From: Maribacter forsetii DSM 18668
GTDB taxonomy: Bacteria; Bacteroidota; Bacteroidia; Flavobacteriales; Flavobacteriaceae
Assembly: GCF_000744105.1 (NCBI RefSeq)
Contig: NZ_JQLH01000001.1
Location: 868,001-932,000 of the forward strand
Direction of reading: 5' to 3'
DNA: 64,000 bases
Shown: positions 43,944 to 52,471 of the stretch, piece after piece
How the letters are laid out: every line of letters begins with the position of its first letter
Position numbering within the stretch: the stretch's first letter is position 1
Notes under the pieces: generated by a model
Seen by the model: the letters and a program-made list of their open reading frames with translations, nothing else
Told to the model about the DNA's origin: nothing
Databases searched by the model: none
Translations under genes and position numbers: made by a program

Positions 43944-45704
43944 ATGAATTTTTTAAGAAATTTTCTTGCTTCCATTTTAGGTTCCTTGTTTGCATTTGGG
44001 ATCATGTTTGTCATGTTTTTAATTTTTGTAAGCCTTGTCAGTAGTGGTGAAGACACTGTTGCTGTTGAGGATAACTCTGTACTGGAATTACAATTGCAAA
44101 GACAGATTTCAGATTATACGGGTAGTAATGAGTTGGATCCATTTGCAGGTATTTTTGAGGAGTCGCAAGGGTTAGATGAAATAATACAGGCTATTGAAGT
44201 AGCAAAAAATGATGATCGTATTAAAGGTATCAGTATCAATAATAATTTCATTATTGCTGGTTTAGCTCAAACTCAAGCTATTAGAAAATCATTGGAGGAT
44301 TTTAAGGCTGAGGGAAAATTCATATACGCGTATGCAGACTTTTTTATGCAGCGCGATTATTATTTGGCCAGTGTTGCCGATTCTATTTTTATTAATCCAG
44401 TAGGGGTTTTAGATTTTAAAGGTTTGTCAACAGAGGTGCTTTATTACAAAGAGCTTCAAGAGAAATCTGGAATTAAGATGGAGGTTATACGTCATGGTAA
44501 GTATAAAAGTGCTGTTGAACCATATCTTGAGAATAACATGAGTGAAGCCAACAGAAGCCAATTGACTTCATTGCTTCAATCTCTTTGGAATTCTATGATT
44601 GTAGATATTTCAAAAACACGTTCTATTTCTGAGTCTGATTTAAATATCATAGCGGATACCTTAGGCGGCAGAAATCCGGAATATGCCAAGCGTTCAGGTT
44701 TAATTGATGATGTGGTTTTTTATGATGAGTATGAGGGTAAAATTGCAAGTGCGCTTAAGATCAAGAAAGATGAAGACATCAATTATACCAAGTTAGATGA
44801 CTATGTAAAGTATTCGAATAAAAAGAAATTGAAATCTGGTGATGATAAAATCGCAATTGTATTTGCACAAGGTGAAATTTTATATGGTGAAGGTGGTCCT
44901 AATATAATAGGTCAAGGGATTATAAATGAAGCATTGATTAAAGCTCGTGAAGACGAAGATGTAAAGGCAATTGTATTGCGGGTAAACTCTCCAGGTGGTA
45001 GTGCTTTAACTTCAGATATTATTTGGAGAGAGGTTGCGCTTGCCAGGAAAGTGAAACCTGTAATTGTATCTATGGGTAACGTTGCCGCATCTGGTGGTTA
45101 TTATATTGCTGCCGGTGCAGACAAGATTTTTGCAGAGCCAACGACAATAACGGGATCAATAGGTGTATTTGGTACAGTGCCTAATATGACCGAGTTGGCA
45201 GATAATGTTGGTATTAATGCTGAACAGGTAGGTACCAATAAAAATGCTGTAGATTATTCGCTTTTTGAGCCAATGCAAGAAAGCTTTAAAAATCAAATTC
45301 AAGAAAGTATAGAGGAAACTTACCAAACATTTCTAGGAAGAGTGTCAGAAGGTAGAAATATGACAATTGCACAAGTGGATAGTGTTGCCCAAGGTAGGGT
45401 TTGGAGTGGTACTGAAGCTTTAGAGGTTGGTCTGGTTGATGAACTAGGTAATTTAGATGATGCAATCAATGCTGCCGCAGAGATGGCTGAACTGAGTGCT
45501 TACGGTATTAAGAAATTCCCTAAGTACAAAAGCGGATTTGAACGCTTTATGGAAGATTTAGAAGGAGCTAGTCTACAAATAAAAGAGAACGTGTTAAAAG
45601 ATGAAATAGGTGATGAGGCATATAAAGTGTTGAAAGAGCTGCAGTCTTTTAAAGAGCAAAAAGGGATACAGGCTAGAATGCCGTTTGCATTAGATATTAA
45701 ATAA
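43944..45704 (+). CDS. sppA: Signal peptide peptidase SppA (67K type)
   Basis: A 586-residue membrane-anchored serine protease (helix at about residues 10-33) that degrades cleaved signal peptides. It has the two tandem protease domains of the long form. The catalytic lysine is K188 in RHGKYKSAVEPYLE and the serine is S383 in GNVAASGGYYIAAGADKI; their spacing (195) is close to that of E. coli SppA (K209 and S409). TGSIGVFGTVPN and VAQGRVWSG are also conserved. It is the first gene of an operon with the queuosine-precursor transporter 3 bases later. Confidence 0.95.
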   Translation: MNFLRNFLASILGSLFAFGIMFVMFLIFVSLVSSGEDTVAVEDNSVLELQLQRQISDYTGSNELDPFAGIFEESQGLDEIIQAIEVAKNDDRIKGISINNNFIIAGLAQTQAIRKSLEDFKAEGKFIYAYADFFMQRDYYLASVADSIFINPVGVLDFKGLSTEVLYYKELQEKSGIKMEVIRHGKYKSAVEPYLENNMSEANRSQLTSLLQSLWNSMIVDISKTRSISESDLNIIADTLGGRNPEYAKRSGLIDDVVFYDEYEGKIASALKIKKDEDINYTKLDDYVKYSNKKKLKSGDDKIAIVFAQGEILYGEGGPNIIGQGIINEALIKAREDEDVKAIVLRVNSPGGSALTSDIIWREVALARKVKPVIVSMGNVAASGGYYIAAGADKIFAEPTTITGSIGVFGTVPNMTELADNVGINAEQVGTNKNAVDYSLFEPMQESFKNQIQESIEETYQTFLGRVSEGRNMTIAQVDSVAQGRVWSGTEALEVGLVDELGNLDDAINAAAEMAELSAYGIKKFPKYKSGFERFMEDLEGASLQIKENVLKDEIGDEAYKVLKELQSFKEQKGIQARMPFALDIK

Positions 45705-45707
45705 TAT

Positions 45708-46418
45708 ATGACCTTAAAGGATAGAAAATTAGCACAGCGTATTTATCTGTATTTAGGGGCTTTGTTTATCACTTCTCTAGTGGTTTCAAACCTTATATTT
45801 CAAAAGTTTTTTTATTGGAATCCCTTCGGGGATTTCACTGTTTATGGGGTTTCTCTTTTTGAGGTTTCCGTGGGTATTTTACCTTATCCCATAACCTTTT
45901 TAATTACAGATCTAATATCAGAGATATATGGAAGAAAAATGGCTAACCAGATTGTCACCGCTGGTATATTCGCTTCCTTCTTTTCTATGGGTATTATTTT
46001 ATTGGCAGAAGTAGCACCTGCAATTCCTTCTTCACCCATAAATGATGAAACTTTTACTCAAGTTTTTGCGCTTTCGCCTATTGCGGTCTTGGCTTCAATG
46101 ATAGCTTATTTATTAGCGCAATACGTTGATGTGGCTATATATCATTTCTGGAAAAGATTGACCAAAGGGAAATATTTATGGATTCGTAACAATTTTTCAA
46201 CATTCCTCTCACAATTTCTTGATACGTTTACCGTTGTGGGGTTGTTATGTGTCTTCAGAGTACTGCCGTGGGATCTTTTTTTCGGTCTTGTAGTAAGCGG
46301 GTTTATTTTTAAGATTTTTATAGCATTTCTAGACACCCCTTTTCTCTATTTCTTCGTATATATTATGAGAAAGCGTTTTAATCTAGAGCCAAATGAAGAA
46401 TTGGATTTAGATATTTAG
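45708..46418 (+). CDS. Queuosine-precursor transporter (YhhQ/VUT family)
   Basis: A 236-residue integral membrane protein with about six helices and the COG1738 (YhhQ) pattern: FDLISEIYG-type motif seen as PITFLITDLISEIYGRK, the AQYVDVAIYHFWKR helix and NNFSTFLSQFLDTF. YhhQ imports preQ0/preQ1 for queuosine modification of tRNA. No other queuosine genes are nearby. It lies between sppA (3-base gap) and an AsmA-like gene (38-base gap). Confidence 0.92.
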   Translation: MTLKDRKLAQRIYLYLGALFITSLVVSNLIFQKFFYWNPFGDFTVYGVSLFEVSVGILPYPITFLITDLISEIYGRKMANQIVTAGIFASFFSMGIILLAEVAPAIPSSPINDETFTQVFALSPIAVLASMIAYLLAQYVDVAIYHFWKRLTKGKYLWIRNNFSTFLSQFLDTFTVVGLLCVFRVLPWDLFFGLVVSGFIFKIFIAFLDTPFLYFFVYIMRKRFNLEPNEELDLDI

Positions 46419-46456
46419 AATAAGAACATCAAAGAAAAACAGTATAACAGTATACT

Positions 46457-49198
46457 ATGAGTAAGAAAATTTTAAAAATTGTTGGAGTATTATTAGTGTT
46501 GATTATTGCAGTGTTAATTGCAGCACCCTTCTTCTTAGAAGCTAAAATAGGAGAAATCATAAAAAACAATGTTAATCAGAATGTAAATGCCACATTAGAT
46601 TTTTCTGAAGCAAATTTAAGTTTGGTCAGTAGTTTTCCTAATGCGGAAGTAGATTTTAAAAATGTTGTATTATTAAATAAAGCTCCTTTTGAAGGTGATA
46701 CATTGTTTAAGGCTGAAAATTTGGACTTAACCATGGGTATCATGCAATTGTTTAAAAGCGAGGGAGACGCCATAGCAATAAATAATATCAATTTAGACGG
46801 TGCATTCATTAATGTAGTCGTAGATAAAGAGGAGAACGCTAACTATGACATAGCTTTGCCGTCTGATGCTTCTGCTACGGTAGAAGAGGAGGCTGGTACT
46901 ACAGATGGTTTTAATCTAGATTTACAGTCGTATGAAATTACGAATACACGAATATATTATACTGATAATTCAACGGGTATTGCTTTTAAATTAGATGATT
47001 TTCAACATACAGGAACTGGCGATTTGTCTTTAGCTACTTCTGAGTTAGATACACATACCGATGCTTTTATTTCATTGGAAATGGATAGTGTGAACTATTT
47101 AAACAAGAATAAAATTAAGTTAGATGCCCTTATTGGTATTGATTTAAATGAGAATAAATATTCCTTTTTAAAAAACGAGGCATTACTAAATCAGTTGCCT
47201 TTGGTTTTTGATGGTTTTATTAAATTAAATGAAACCAATCAAGAAGTAGATCTAACCTTTAAAACGCCTTCTTCAGATTTCAAAAACTTCTTAGGCGTTA
47301 TTCCAGAAGTTTATTCTAAGAATATAGAGGATGTTATTACTACTGGTAATTTTGCCGTTAATGGTAATTTTAAAGGTGTTGTAGATGAAACACATATCCC
47401 AACTTTTCATATAGCGTTAAAATCTGATAATGCATCGTTTAAGTATCCAGATTTACCAAAAGCGGTAAGTAATGTATTTTTTGATATTCAATTAGATAAT
47501 AAAACCGGTATTGCGGAAGATACTTATGTGAACATCAATAAGGCTTCATTTAAGATAGATGAAGATAAGTTCAATCTTACTTCCAATATTACGGAGTTAA
47601 TGGGTAATACTAAGGTTAATGCACATATGGACGGTGATATGAACTTAGCAAATATCTCTAAAGCTTATCCGGTACCAGAAGAATACAATTTAAAAGGGAT
47701 GTTGAAAGCGGATATTACTACTGCTTTTGATATGCAATCCGTAGAAAATGAGCAGTATGAAAAAACAAATACTACTGGAGATCTAAGTTTATCTGATTTT
47801 GAATATAACTCAGAAGAGCTTGCCAATCCTGTTAAGTTTAAAGCGGCGAGTTTAACTTTTAATCCTAAAACAGTTACTTTGAATAATCTGAACGGTACCA
47901 CGGGTACTACAGATTTTGATGCTACTGGGACAATCAACAACCTGTTAGGATTTATGTTTAACGATGAAAAGGTGGAGGGTAACTTCAATTTAAAATCAAA
48001 CTCTTTTGCTTTAAGTGATTTTATGGTTGCCGATACTGAGACTACATCAACTACTGGTGAGGCTAGTACATCAGAAGTAGGAACCGTTCAAGAAGAGAAG
48101 ATAAAGATACCTTCTTTCTTAGATGCCACTATAAATGCAGATGCCAAGAAGGTAATTTACGATGATATTGTTTTAAGTGATGTTAAAGGGGTTTTAAAGA
48201 TTAAGGATGAAACTGCTACCCTTAGTAATATGACGGCAGGTATGTTTGGTGGTAAAATTGCTTTTAATGGTGATGTGTCCACAAAAAATGAAACTCCGAC
48301 TTTTAACATGAAGTTAGATTTAAATCAGTTGGGTATTCAAGAAACTTTTGCTTCGGTGGATTTGTTTCAAACAATTGCACCTATCGCTAAAATGTTGAAT
48401 GGAAAATTAACCTCGGATATTTCTCTGTCAGGTAATTTAACAGATGATTTAATGCCTAATTTATTATCATTAAGCGGAAATTTATTTGCTGACTTAATGA
48501 CCGAGGATATAAATACGGAAGAAGCACCAGTGTTAAATTCATTAGTTTCTAATTTGAATTTTATCGATTTGCAACAGCTCAACTTAAAAGATTTAAAAAC
48601 ATCGTTAACTTTTAATGACGGTATTGTTGTTGTAAAACCCTTCACATTAAATTATAAGGATATTGCCATTAATGTTGACGGTAGCCACTCATTTGATCAA
48701 AAACTGGATTATAAAGCCACGTTACAAGTGCCTGCAAAGTATTTAGGGTCTGATATTACTAATTTAATTGCAAAAATTGACGATCCTTCTTTAGCTGATT
48801 TGACCATACCTGTAGTTGCTAATATTGGCGGACTTTATAATAGCCCAAAGGTGACTACTGATATGACCACTGGCGTTAAGCAATTAACCACTAAGTTGAT
48901 AGAAGTGGAAAAGCAAAAACTAATAACTAAGGGTACAGATAAGGCTAAAGATTTGATAGGTGGTTTAATTAGTGGAAATAAAACAACGACAGATTCTACC
49001 AGTCAAAAATCGACGGACACTAAGACAGCTGCTAAAGATATTTTAGGGGGTATCTTATCTACCAAAAAAGATACTGCCGCTACCACATCTGTTAAGAAAG
49101 ATTCTACTCCTGTTAAAACAGAAGAAGCTGTAAAAGAGAAGGCAAAAGATATTTTAGGTGGCTTATTCGGTAAAAAGAAAAAAGATAGTACTAACTAA
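46457..49198 (+). CDS. AsmA-like inner-membrane protein
   Basis: A 913-residue protein with a single N-terminal membrane helix (about residues 5-28) and a long periplasmic region of repeating beta-rich segments, as in AsmA/TamB/YhdP bridge proteins that move phospholipids between membranes. The N-terminal AsmA-type region includes INNINLDGAFINVVVDK and the C-terminal half has the AsmA-like C-domain (TATLSNMTAGMFGGKIAFNG; LNGKLTSDISLSGNL). The last ~85 residues are Ser/Thr/Lys-rich and contain three copies of an AKD(I/L)(I/L)GG motif. Its 3' end overlaps the converging DUF2797 gene by 8 bases. Envelope-lipid role is inferred. Confidence 0.88.
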   Translation: MSKKILKIVGVLLVLIIAVLIAAPFFLEAKIGEIIKNNVNQNVNATLDFSEANLSLVSSFPNAEVDFKNVVLLNKAPFEGDTLFKAENLDLTMGIMQLFKSEGDAIAINNINLDGAFINVVVDKEENANYDIALPSDASATVEEEAGTTDGFNLDLQSYEITNTRIYYTDNSTGIAFKLDDFQHTGTGDLSLATSELDTHTDAFISLEMDSVNYLNKNKIKLDALIGIDLNENKYSFLKNEALLNQLPLVFDGFIKLNETNQEVDLTFKTPSSDFKNFLGVIPEVYSKNIEDVITTGNFAVNGNFKGVVDETHIPTFHIALKSDNASFKYPDLPKAVSNVFFDIQLDNKTGIAEDTYVNINKASFKIDEDKFNLTSNITELMGNTKVNAHMDGDMNLANISKAYPVPEEYNLKGMLKADITTAFDMQSVENEQYEKTNTTGDLSLSDFEYNSEELANPVKFKAASLTFNPKTVTLNNLNGTTGTTDFDATGTINNLLGFMFNDEKVEGNFNLKSNSFALSDFMVADTETTSTTGEASTSEVGTVQEEKIKIPSFLDATINADAKKVIYDDIVLSDVKGVLKIKDETATLSNMTAGMFGGKIAFNGDVSTKNETPTFNMKLDLNQLGIQETFASVDLFQTIAPIAKMLNGKLTSDISLSGNLTDDLMPNLLSLSGNLFADLMTEDINTEEAPVLNSLVSNLNFIDLQQLNLKDLKTSLTFNDGIVVVKPFTLNYKDIAINVDGSHSFDQKLDYKATLQVPAKYLGSDITNLIAKIDDPSLADLTIPVVANIGGLYNSPKVTTDMTTGVKQLTTKLIEVEKQKLITKGTDKAKDLIGGLISGNKTTTDSTSQKSTDTKTAAKDILGGILSTKKDTAATTSVKKDSTPVKTEEAVKEKAKDILGGLFGKKKKDSTN

Positions 49199-49985
49199 TA
49201 GTTAAGCCTACGTAATAACCTTCGCTACCTCTTACATTGAAAACGGTGTTGTCTTCAAAGATGAGGTATTGACCTTTAATACCTTTTAATTTACCTTCAA
49301 AAGTTGGTGTTTTAGTAAGGTTTAGGCTTTTAACTTTAGTTGGGTATTGTAGTACCGGAAATTCTAATTCAGTTTCTGCATTAGCATCTAAAAAATAGGG
49401 TAGTGCCTCTTCTGGTATATATTGCTTTAGTTTATCTCGCCATTCTTGAAGATTTTCATCGACAACGGTATTCGTAAGCATAGTACGCCAGTTGGTTTTA
49501 TCACCAACATGATCTTTTAGGGCAACTTCGGTAACGCCGGCTAAATATCTGTTCGGCACCTCTACAATTTCTATAGCTTCATGAGCTCCTTGGTCAATCC
49601 AACGGGTTGGTATTTGCCCTTTTCTGGTAACTCCCACTTTTACATTACTGGAATTGGCCAGGTAAACAATGTGAGGTTGTAGTTGCACTTTCTTTTCATA
49701 AGCCAAATCTCTGTCTTCTTGATCTAAATGTGCTTTACTTAGCTCGGGTCTCATAATCCAATCTCCCGCAGATGGTATTTCAAAAAAACATGTTCGGCAA
49801 AATCCTTGTCTGTAAATAGGTCGGTCATTACCGCAATTTAAACATTGATGCTTAATGAATTCTATTTTCAAAGTTTTGTCCAGAACTTGATTTACATTTA
49901 GAAAATCAGATTCAAATAACATATAATATTGAATAGGACTTCCTATTTCTGTTTGCATTTTTCTAAGTACTCCCTCGTATTGCAT
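49191..49985 (-). CDS. DUF2797 zinc-ribbon protein
   Basis: A 264-residue protein of unknown function with four cysteines in zinc-ribbon spacing: C48-LN-C51 and C63-RT-C66. A following segment, VYLANSSNVKVGVTRKGQ...RWIDQGA...EVALKDHV, resembles a degenerate GIY-YIG-type arrangement (Tyr/Leu strand, KVGVT, Arg, then Glu). No catalytic activity is known for the family. Its last 8 bases overlap the end of the AsmA-like gene in tail-to-tail orientation, and it diverges from GH3. Zinc binding is well supported; nuclease or nucleic-acid action is only an inference. Confidence 0.88.
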   Translation of the reverse strand: MQYEGVLRKMQTEIGSPIQYYMLFESDFLNVNQVLDKTLKIEFIKHQCLNCGNDRPIYRQGFCRTCFFEIPSAGDWIMRPELSKAHLDQEDRDLAYEKKVQLQPHIVYLANSSNVKVGVTRKGQIPTRWIDQGAHEAIEIVEVPNRYLAGVTEVALKDHVGDKTNWRTMLTNTVVDENLQEWRDKLKQYIPEEALPYFLDANAETELEFPVLQYPTKVKSLNLTKTPTFEGKLKGIKGQYLIFEDNTVFNVRGSEGYYVGLTIS

Positions 49986-50012
49986 TTAAATTTGGCTTAT
50001 TGAATTATCAAT

Positions 50013-50043
50013 TTGAAAATGATAGTGAGATACGCTATTTTTA
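50013..50043 (+). promoter_or_regulatory. Probable Bacteroidota-type promoter of the GH3 gene
   Basis: TTG (50013-50015) is followed after 20 bases by TATTTTTA (50036-50043), one mismatch from TAnnTTTG, and the ATG lies 21 bases further on. Spacing fits the other promoters in this window. Confidence 0.5.
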
Positions 50044-50064
50044 ACAATACAAAGATACCTATAA

Positions 50065-51579
50065 ATGCCAATTACCCTATTTAATTCAATCGCCTCTTGG
50101 TTACTTAAAAAACGATATCACCAGATAGAACTTTTTTTAAAGTATCCTGATGAGGTCCAAGAAGAGGTTTTATTGCAATTGCTTGAATTTGCAGAGGATA
50201 CAGAGGTTGGTAGAACTTATGATTTTGAGTCTATTGAGTCTTATAAAGTGTTTAAGGAGAGATTACCTATAGTATCTTATGAAGAAGTTCAGCCTATTAT
50301 TGAACGCACCAGAAGAGGGGAGCAGAATCTATTCTGGCCTACCAAAGTAAAGTTGTTTGCTAAAAGTAGCGGAACTACAGATGCCAAGAGTAAATTTATA
50401 CCTGTTAGTGGAGAGGCATTGGAAGATTGTCATTATAAATCAAGTAAAGATTTGTTATGTCTTTATTTGAACAATAATGAAAATTCTCAACTCTTTACGG
50501 GTAAGAGTTTACGCCTGGGTGGTAGTAAAGAGCTTTATGAGGATAATGGGTCCTTGTTTGGCGACCTATCGGCTATTTTGATAGATAATATGCCATTATG
50601 GGCAGAGTACAGTAGCACGCCCAGTAATAAGGTTTCTCTAATGAGTGAGTGGGAGAGTAAGCTTATGGCCATTATTCATGAAAGTGTGCAAGAGAATGTA
50701 ACCAGTTTGGCAGGTGTGCCTTCTTGGATGCTGGTTTTAATGAACAAGGTACTTGAAGAAACCGGTAAAGAAAATCTTTTTCAAGTTTGGGAAAATCTTG
50801 AAGTCTACTTTCATGGTGGTGTAAACTTTAACCCTTATAAAGAGCAGTATAAAAAAATATTACCGAAGAGTGATTTTAGATACTATGAAATCTATAATGC
50901 TTCTGAAGGGTTTTTTGCTATTCAAGATAGAAATGGTGCCGATGATCTGTTGTTGATGTTAGACTATGGAATTTTCTATGAGTTTATTCCAATGGATGTT
51001 TATGGCTCTTTTGAGGAAGAAGCAATACCCTTGTGGGAAACTGAATTGAACAAGAACTACGCTATAGTAATTACTACCAATTCAGGATTATGGCGATATA
51101 AAATAGGGGATACCGTACGTTTTACTTCTAAAAGCCCATATAGAATTAAAGTTACTGGTCGTACTAAACACCATATTAATGTTTTTGGTGAAGAGTTAAT
51201 AATAGAGAATGCAGAGGAGGCATTGAAAATCGCTAGCGCAAAAACTGAGGCTGAAATAATGGACTACACGGCCGGACCTGTTTTTATGGTTGGCAAGGAA
51301 AAAGGAGCACACGAGTGGATTATGGAATTTAGAACTTTGCCAAAAGATTTTGATGCTTTTGTAGAGATATTCGACAATGCCCTGAAATCTCTTAATTCTG
51401 ATTACGAAGCAAAAAGGCTTAATAATATTACCTTGAATATGCCAATAGTACATAGCGCACGTAAAAACCTATTCTATGATTGGTTAAAGAAAAATGACAA
51501 GCTTGGTGGTCAACATAAAATTCCAAGACTTTCTAACAAAAGGGATTATATAGAAGAACTTTTACTAATGAATAAGTAA
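50065..51579 (+). CDS. GH3 auxin-responsive promoter family protein (bacterial)
   Basis: A 504-residue acyl-adenylate-forming enzyme of the GH3 family. In plants GH3 proteins conjugate amino acids to auxin or jasmonate. Motifs here are FAKSSGTTDAKSKFIPVS (nucleotide-binding, ~110-125), YYEIYNASEGFFAIQ, LWRYKIGDTVRFTS and RTKHHINVFGEELIIENAE. The length is close to plant members minus extensions. Bacterial homologues have no established substrate. It sits alone between DUF2797 (divergent) and a small alpha/beta hydrolase 255 bases downstream. It may ligate an amino acid to a carboxylate of unknown nature. Confidence 0.92.
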   Translation: MPITLFNSIASWLLKKRYHQIELFLKYPDEVQEEVLLQLLEFAEDTEVGRTYDFESIESYKVFKERLPIVSYEEVQPIIERTRRGEQNLFWPTKVKLFAKSSGTTDAKSKFIPVSGEALEDCHYKSSKDLLCLYLNNNENSQLFTGKSLRLGGSKELYEDNGSLFGDLSAILIDNMPLWAEYSSTPSNKVSLMSEWESKLMAIIHESVQENVTSLAGVPSWMLVLMNKVLEETGKENLFQVWENLEVYFHGGVNFNPYKEQYKKILPKSDFRYYEIYNASEGFFAIQDRNGADDLLLMLDYGIFYEFIPMDVYGSFEEEAIPLWETELNKNYAIVITTNSGLWRYKIGDTVRFTSKSPYRIKVTGRTKHHINVFGEELIIENAEEALKIASAKTEAEIMDYTAGPVFMVGKEKGAHEWIMEFRTLPKDFDAFVEIFDNALKSLNSDYEAKRLNNITLNMPIVHSARKNLFYDWLKKNDKLGGQHKIPRLSNKRDYIEELLLMNK

Positions 51580-51834
51580 TGTGCTCCATACACACTAGAT
51601 TTTAACCTAATCACAACAATCTTTTATATTTTTTCAATGCTTGCCATACATTTGTTTTCATAAAGGTAGCTTTTGTATTACATGTTTATTCTAGTCGATT
51701 TACTTTGAAGTAATGTCCGATAAAATGGACTACATCGATAATTTTAAACGCGTAAACAATTAAATAGGTGTAAGTGGAGTTATTATTCCAACTTGCTAGA
51801 GTAAAACTTAACCAATACTATAAATACTATTATT

Positions 51835-52392
51835 ATGGCAGAGAAATTAGTAATTGTTTCCGATATGTGGGGCGCTAAGAAAGGATTATGGATTACTTCA
51901 TACTTAGGGTATCTTCAACAATATTTTGATATTACTTTTTATGATAGTCAACAACTTGCCAATCTAGATATTCTAATACAAACTGAAGAAAATGTACATA
52001 ATGCCTTTTTAGAAGGTGGTATAGACACTGCAGTATCTCATATAATAAAAAAAGAAACTGAGCCTTGTTATTATCTTGCGTTTAGTACAGGTGCCTCAAT
52101 TATTTGGGAAGCTGCTAAAAAAGGTTTGCCTGTAAAATCATTATATGGTGTTTCTCCTACGAGAATTCGTAAAAAGAACGATAGACCCAATGTTCCATTT
52201 CAATTAGTTTACGGAGCTAACGATGAGTTTAGACCAAGTGAGGAGTGGGCAGATAAATTAGGTGTAGAAATGGAAGTTTTACCTAACTATGGCCATACAT
52301 TATATACAGATGAGAAAATTATTCAAAAAGTATGTATGGACTTATTGCAAGAAGTTACACAAATTACACCACAGGTAAAGAAAGTGGTTTGA
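51835..52392 (+). CDS. Small alpha/beta-hydrolase-like protein
   Basis: A 185-residue protein with an abbreviated alpha/beta-hydrolase pattern: a nucleophile-elbow-like AFSTGAS (Ser in place, first Gly of GxSxG replaced by Ala), an acid in VYGANDEFRPSEEW, and a histidine in NYGHTLYTD. No signal peptide is seen, so it is cytoplasmic. The ATG at 51835 gives MAEKLVIVSDMWG. The 255-base gap from GH3 shows no other gene or convincing RNA feature. A perfect palindromic terminator follows. The substrate is unknown; family assignment is moderately secure. Confidence 0.78.
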   Translation: MAEKLVIVSDMWGAKKGLWITSYLGYLQQYFDITFYDSQQLANLDILIQTEENVHNAFLEGGIDTAVSHIIKKETEPCYYLAFSTGASIIWEAAKKGLPVKSLYGVSPTRIRKKNDRPNVPFQLVYGANDEFRPSEEWADKLGVEMEVLPNYGHTLYTDEKIIQKVCMDLLQEVTQITPQVKKVV

Positions 52393-52414
52393 AAATAAGA
52401 TAATAGTAAAGCAT

Positions 52415-52448
52415 AAAAAAAGCGAAGATTTAAATCTTCGCTTTTTTT
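52415..52448. terminator. Bidirectional terminator (34-base perfect palindrome)
   Basis: A 22-base palindromic core (AGCGAAGATTT at 52421-52431 with its mirror at 52432-52442) is extended by A6/T6 flanks, fully symmetrical. It lies between the hydrolase gene and the converging clpX. Confidence 0.88.
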
Positions 52449-52471
52449 ATATTCTTTAATCAAATGTAACT

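Noticed and set aside
51580..51834. Possible small RNA or hidden gene in the 255-base gap after GH3
   Set aside because: No long open frame, stable hairpin or convincing promoter was found; a lone TACATTTG at 51647-51654 lacks an upstream TTG.
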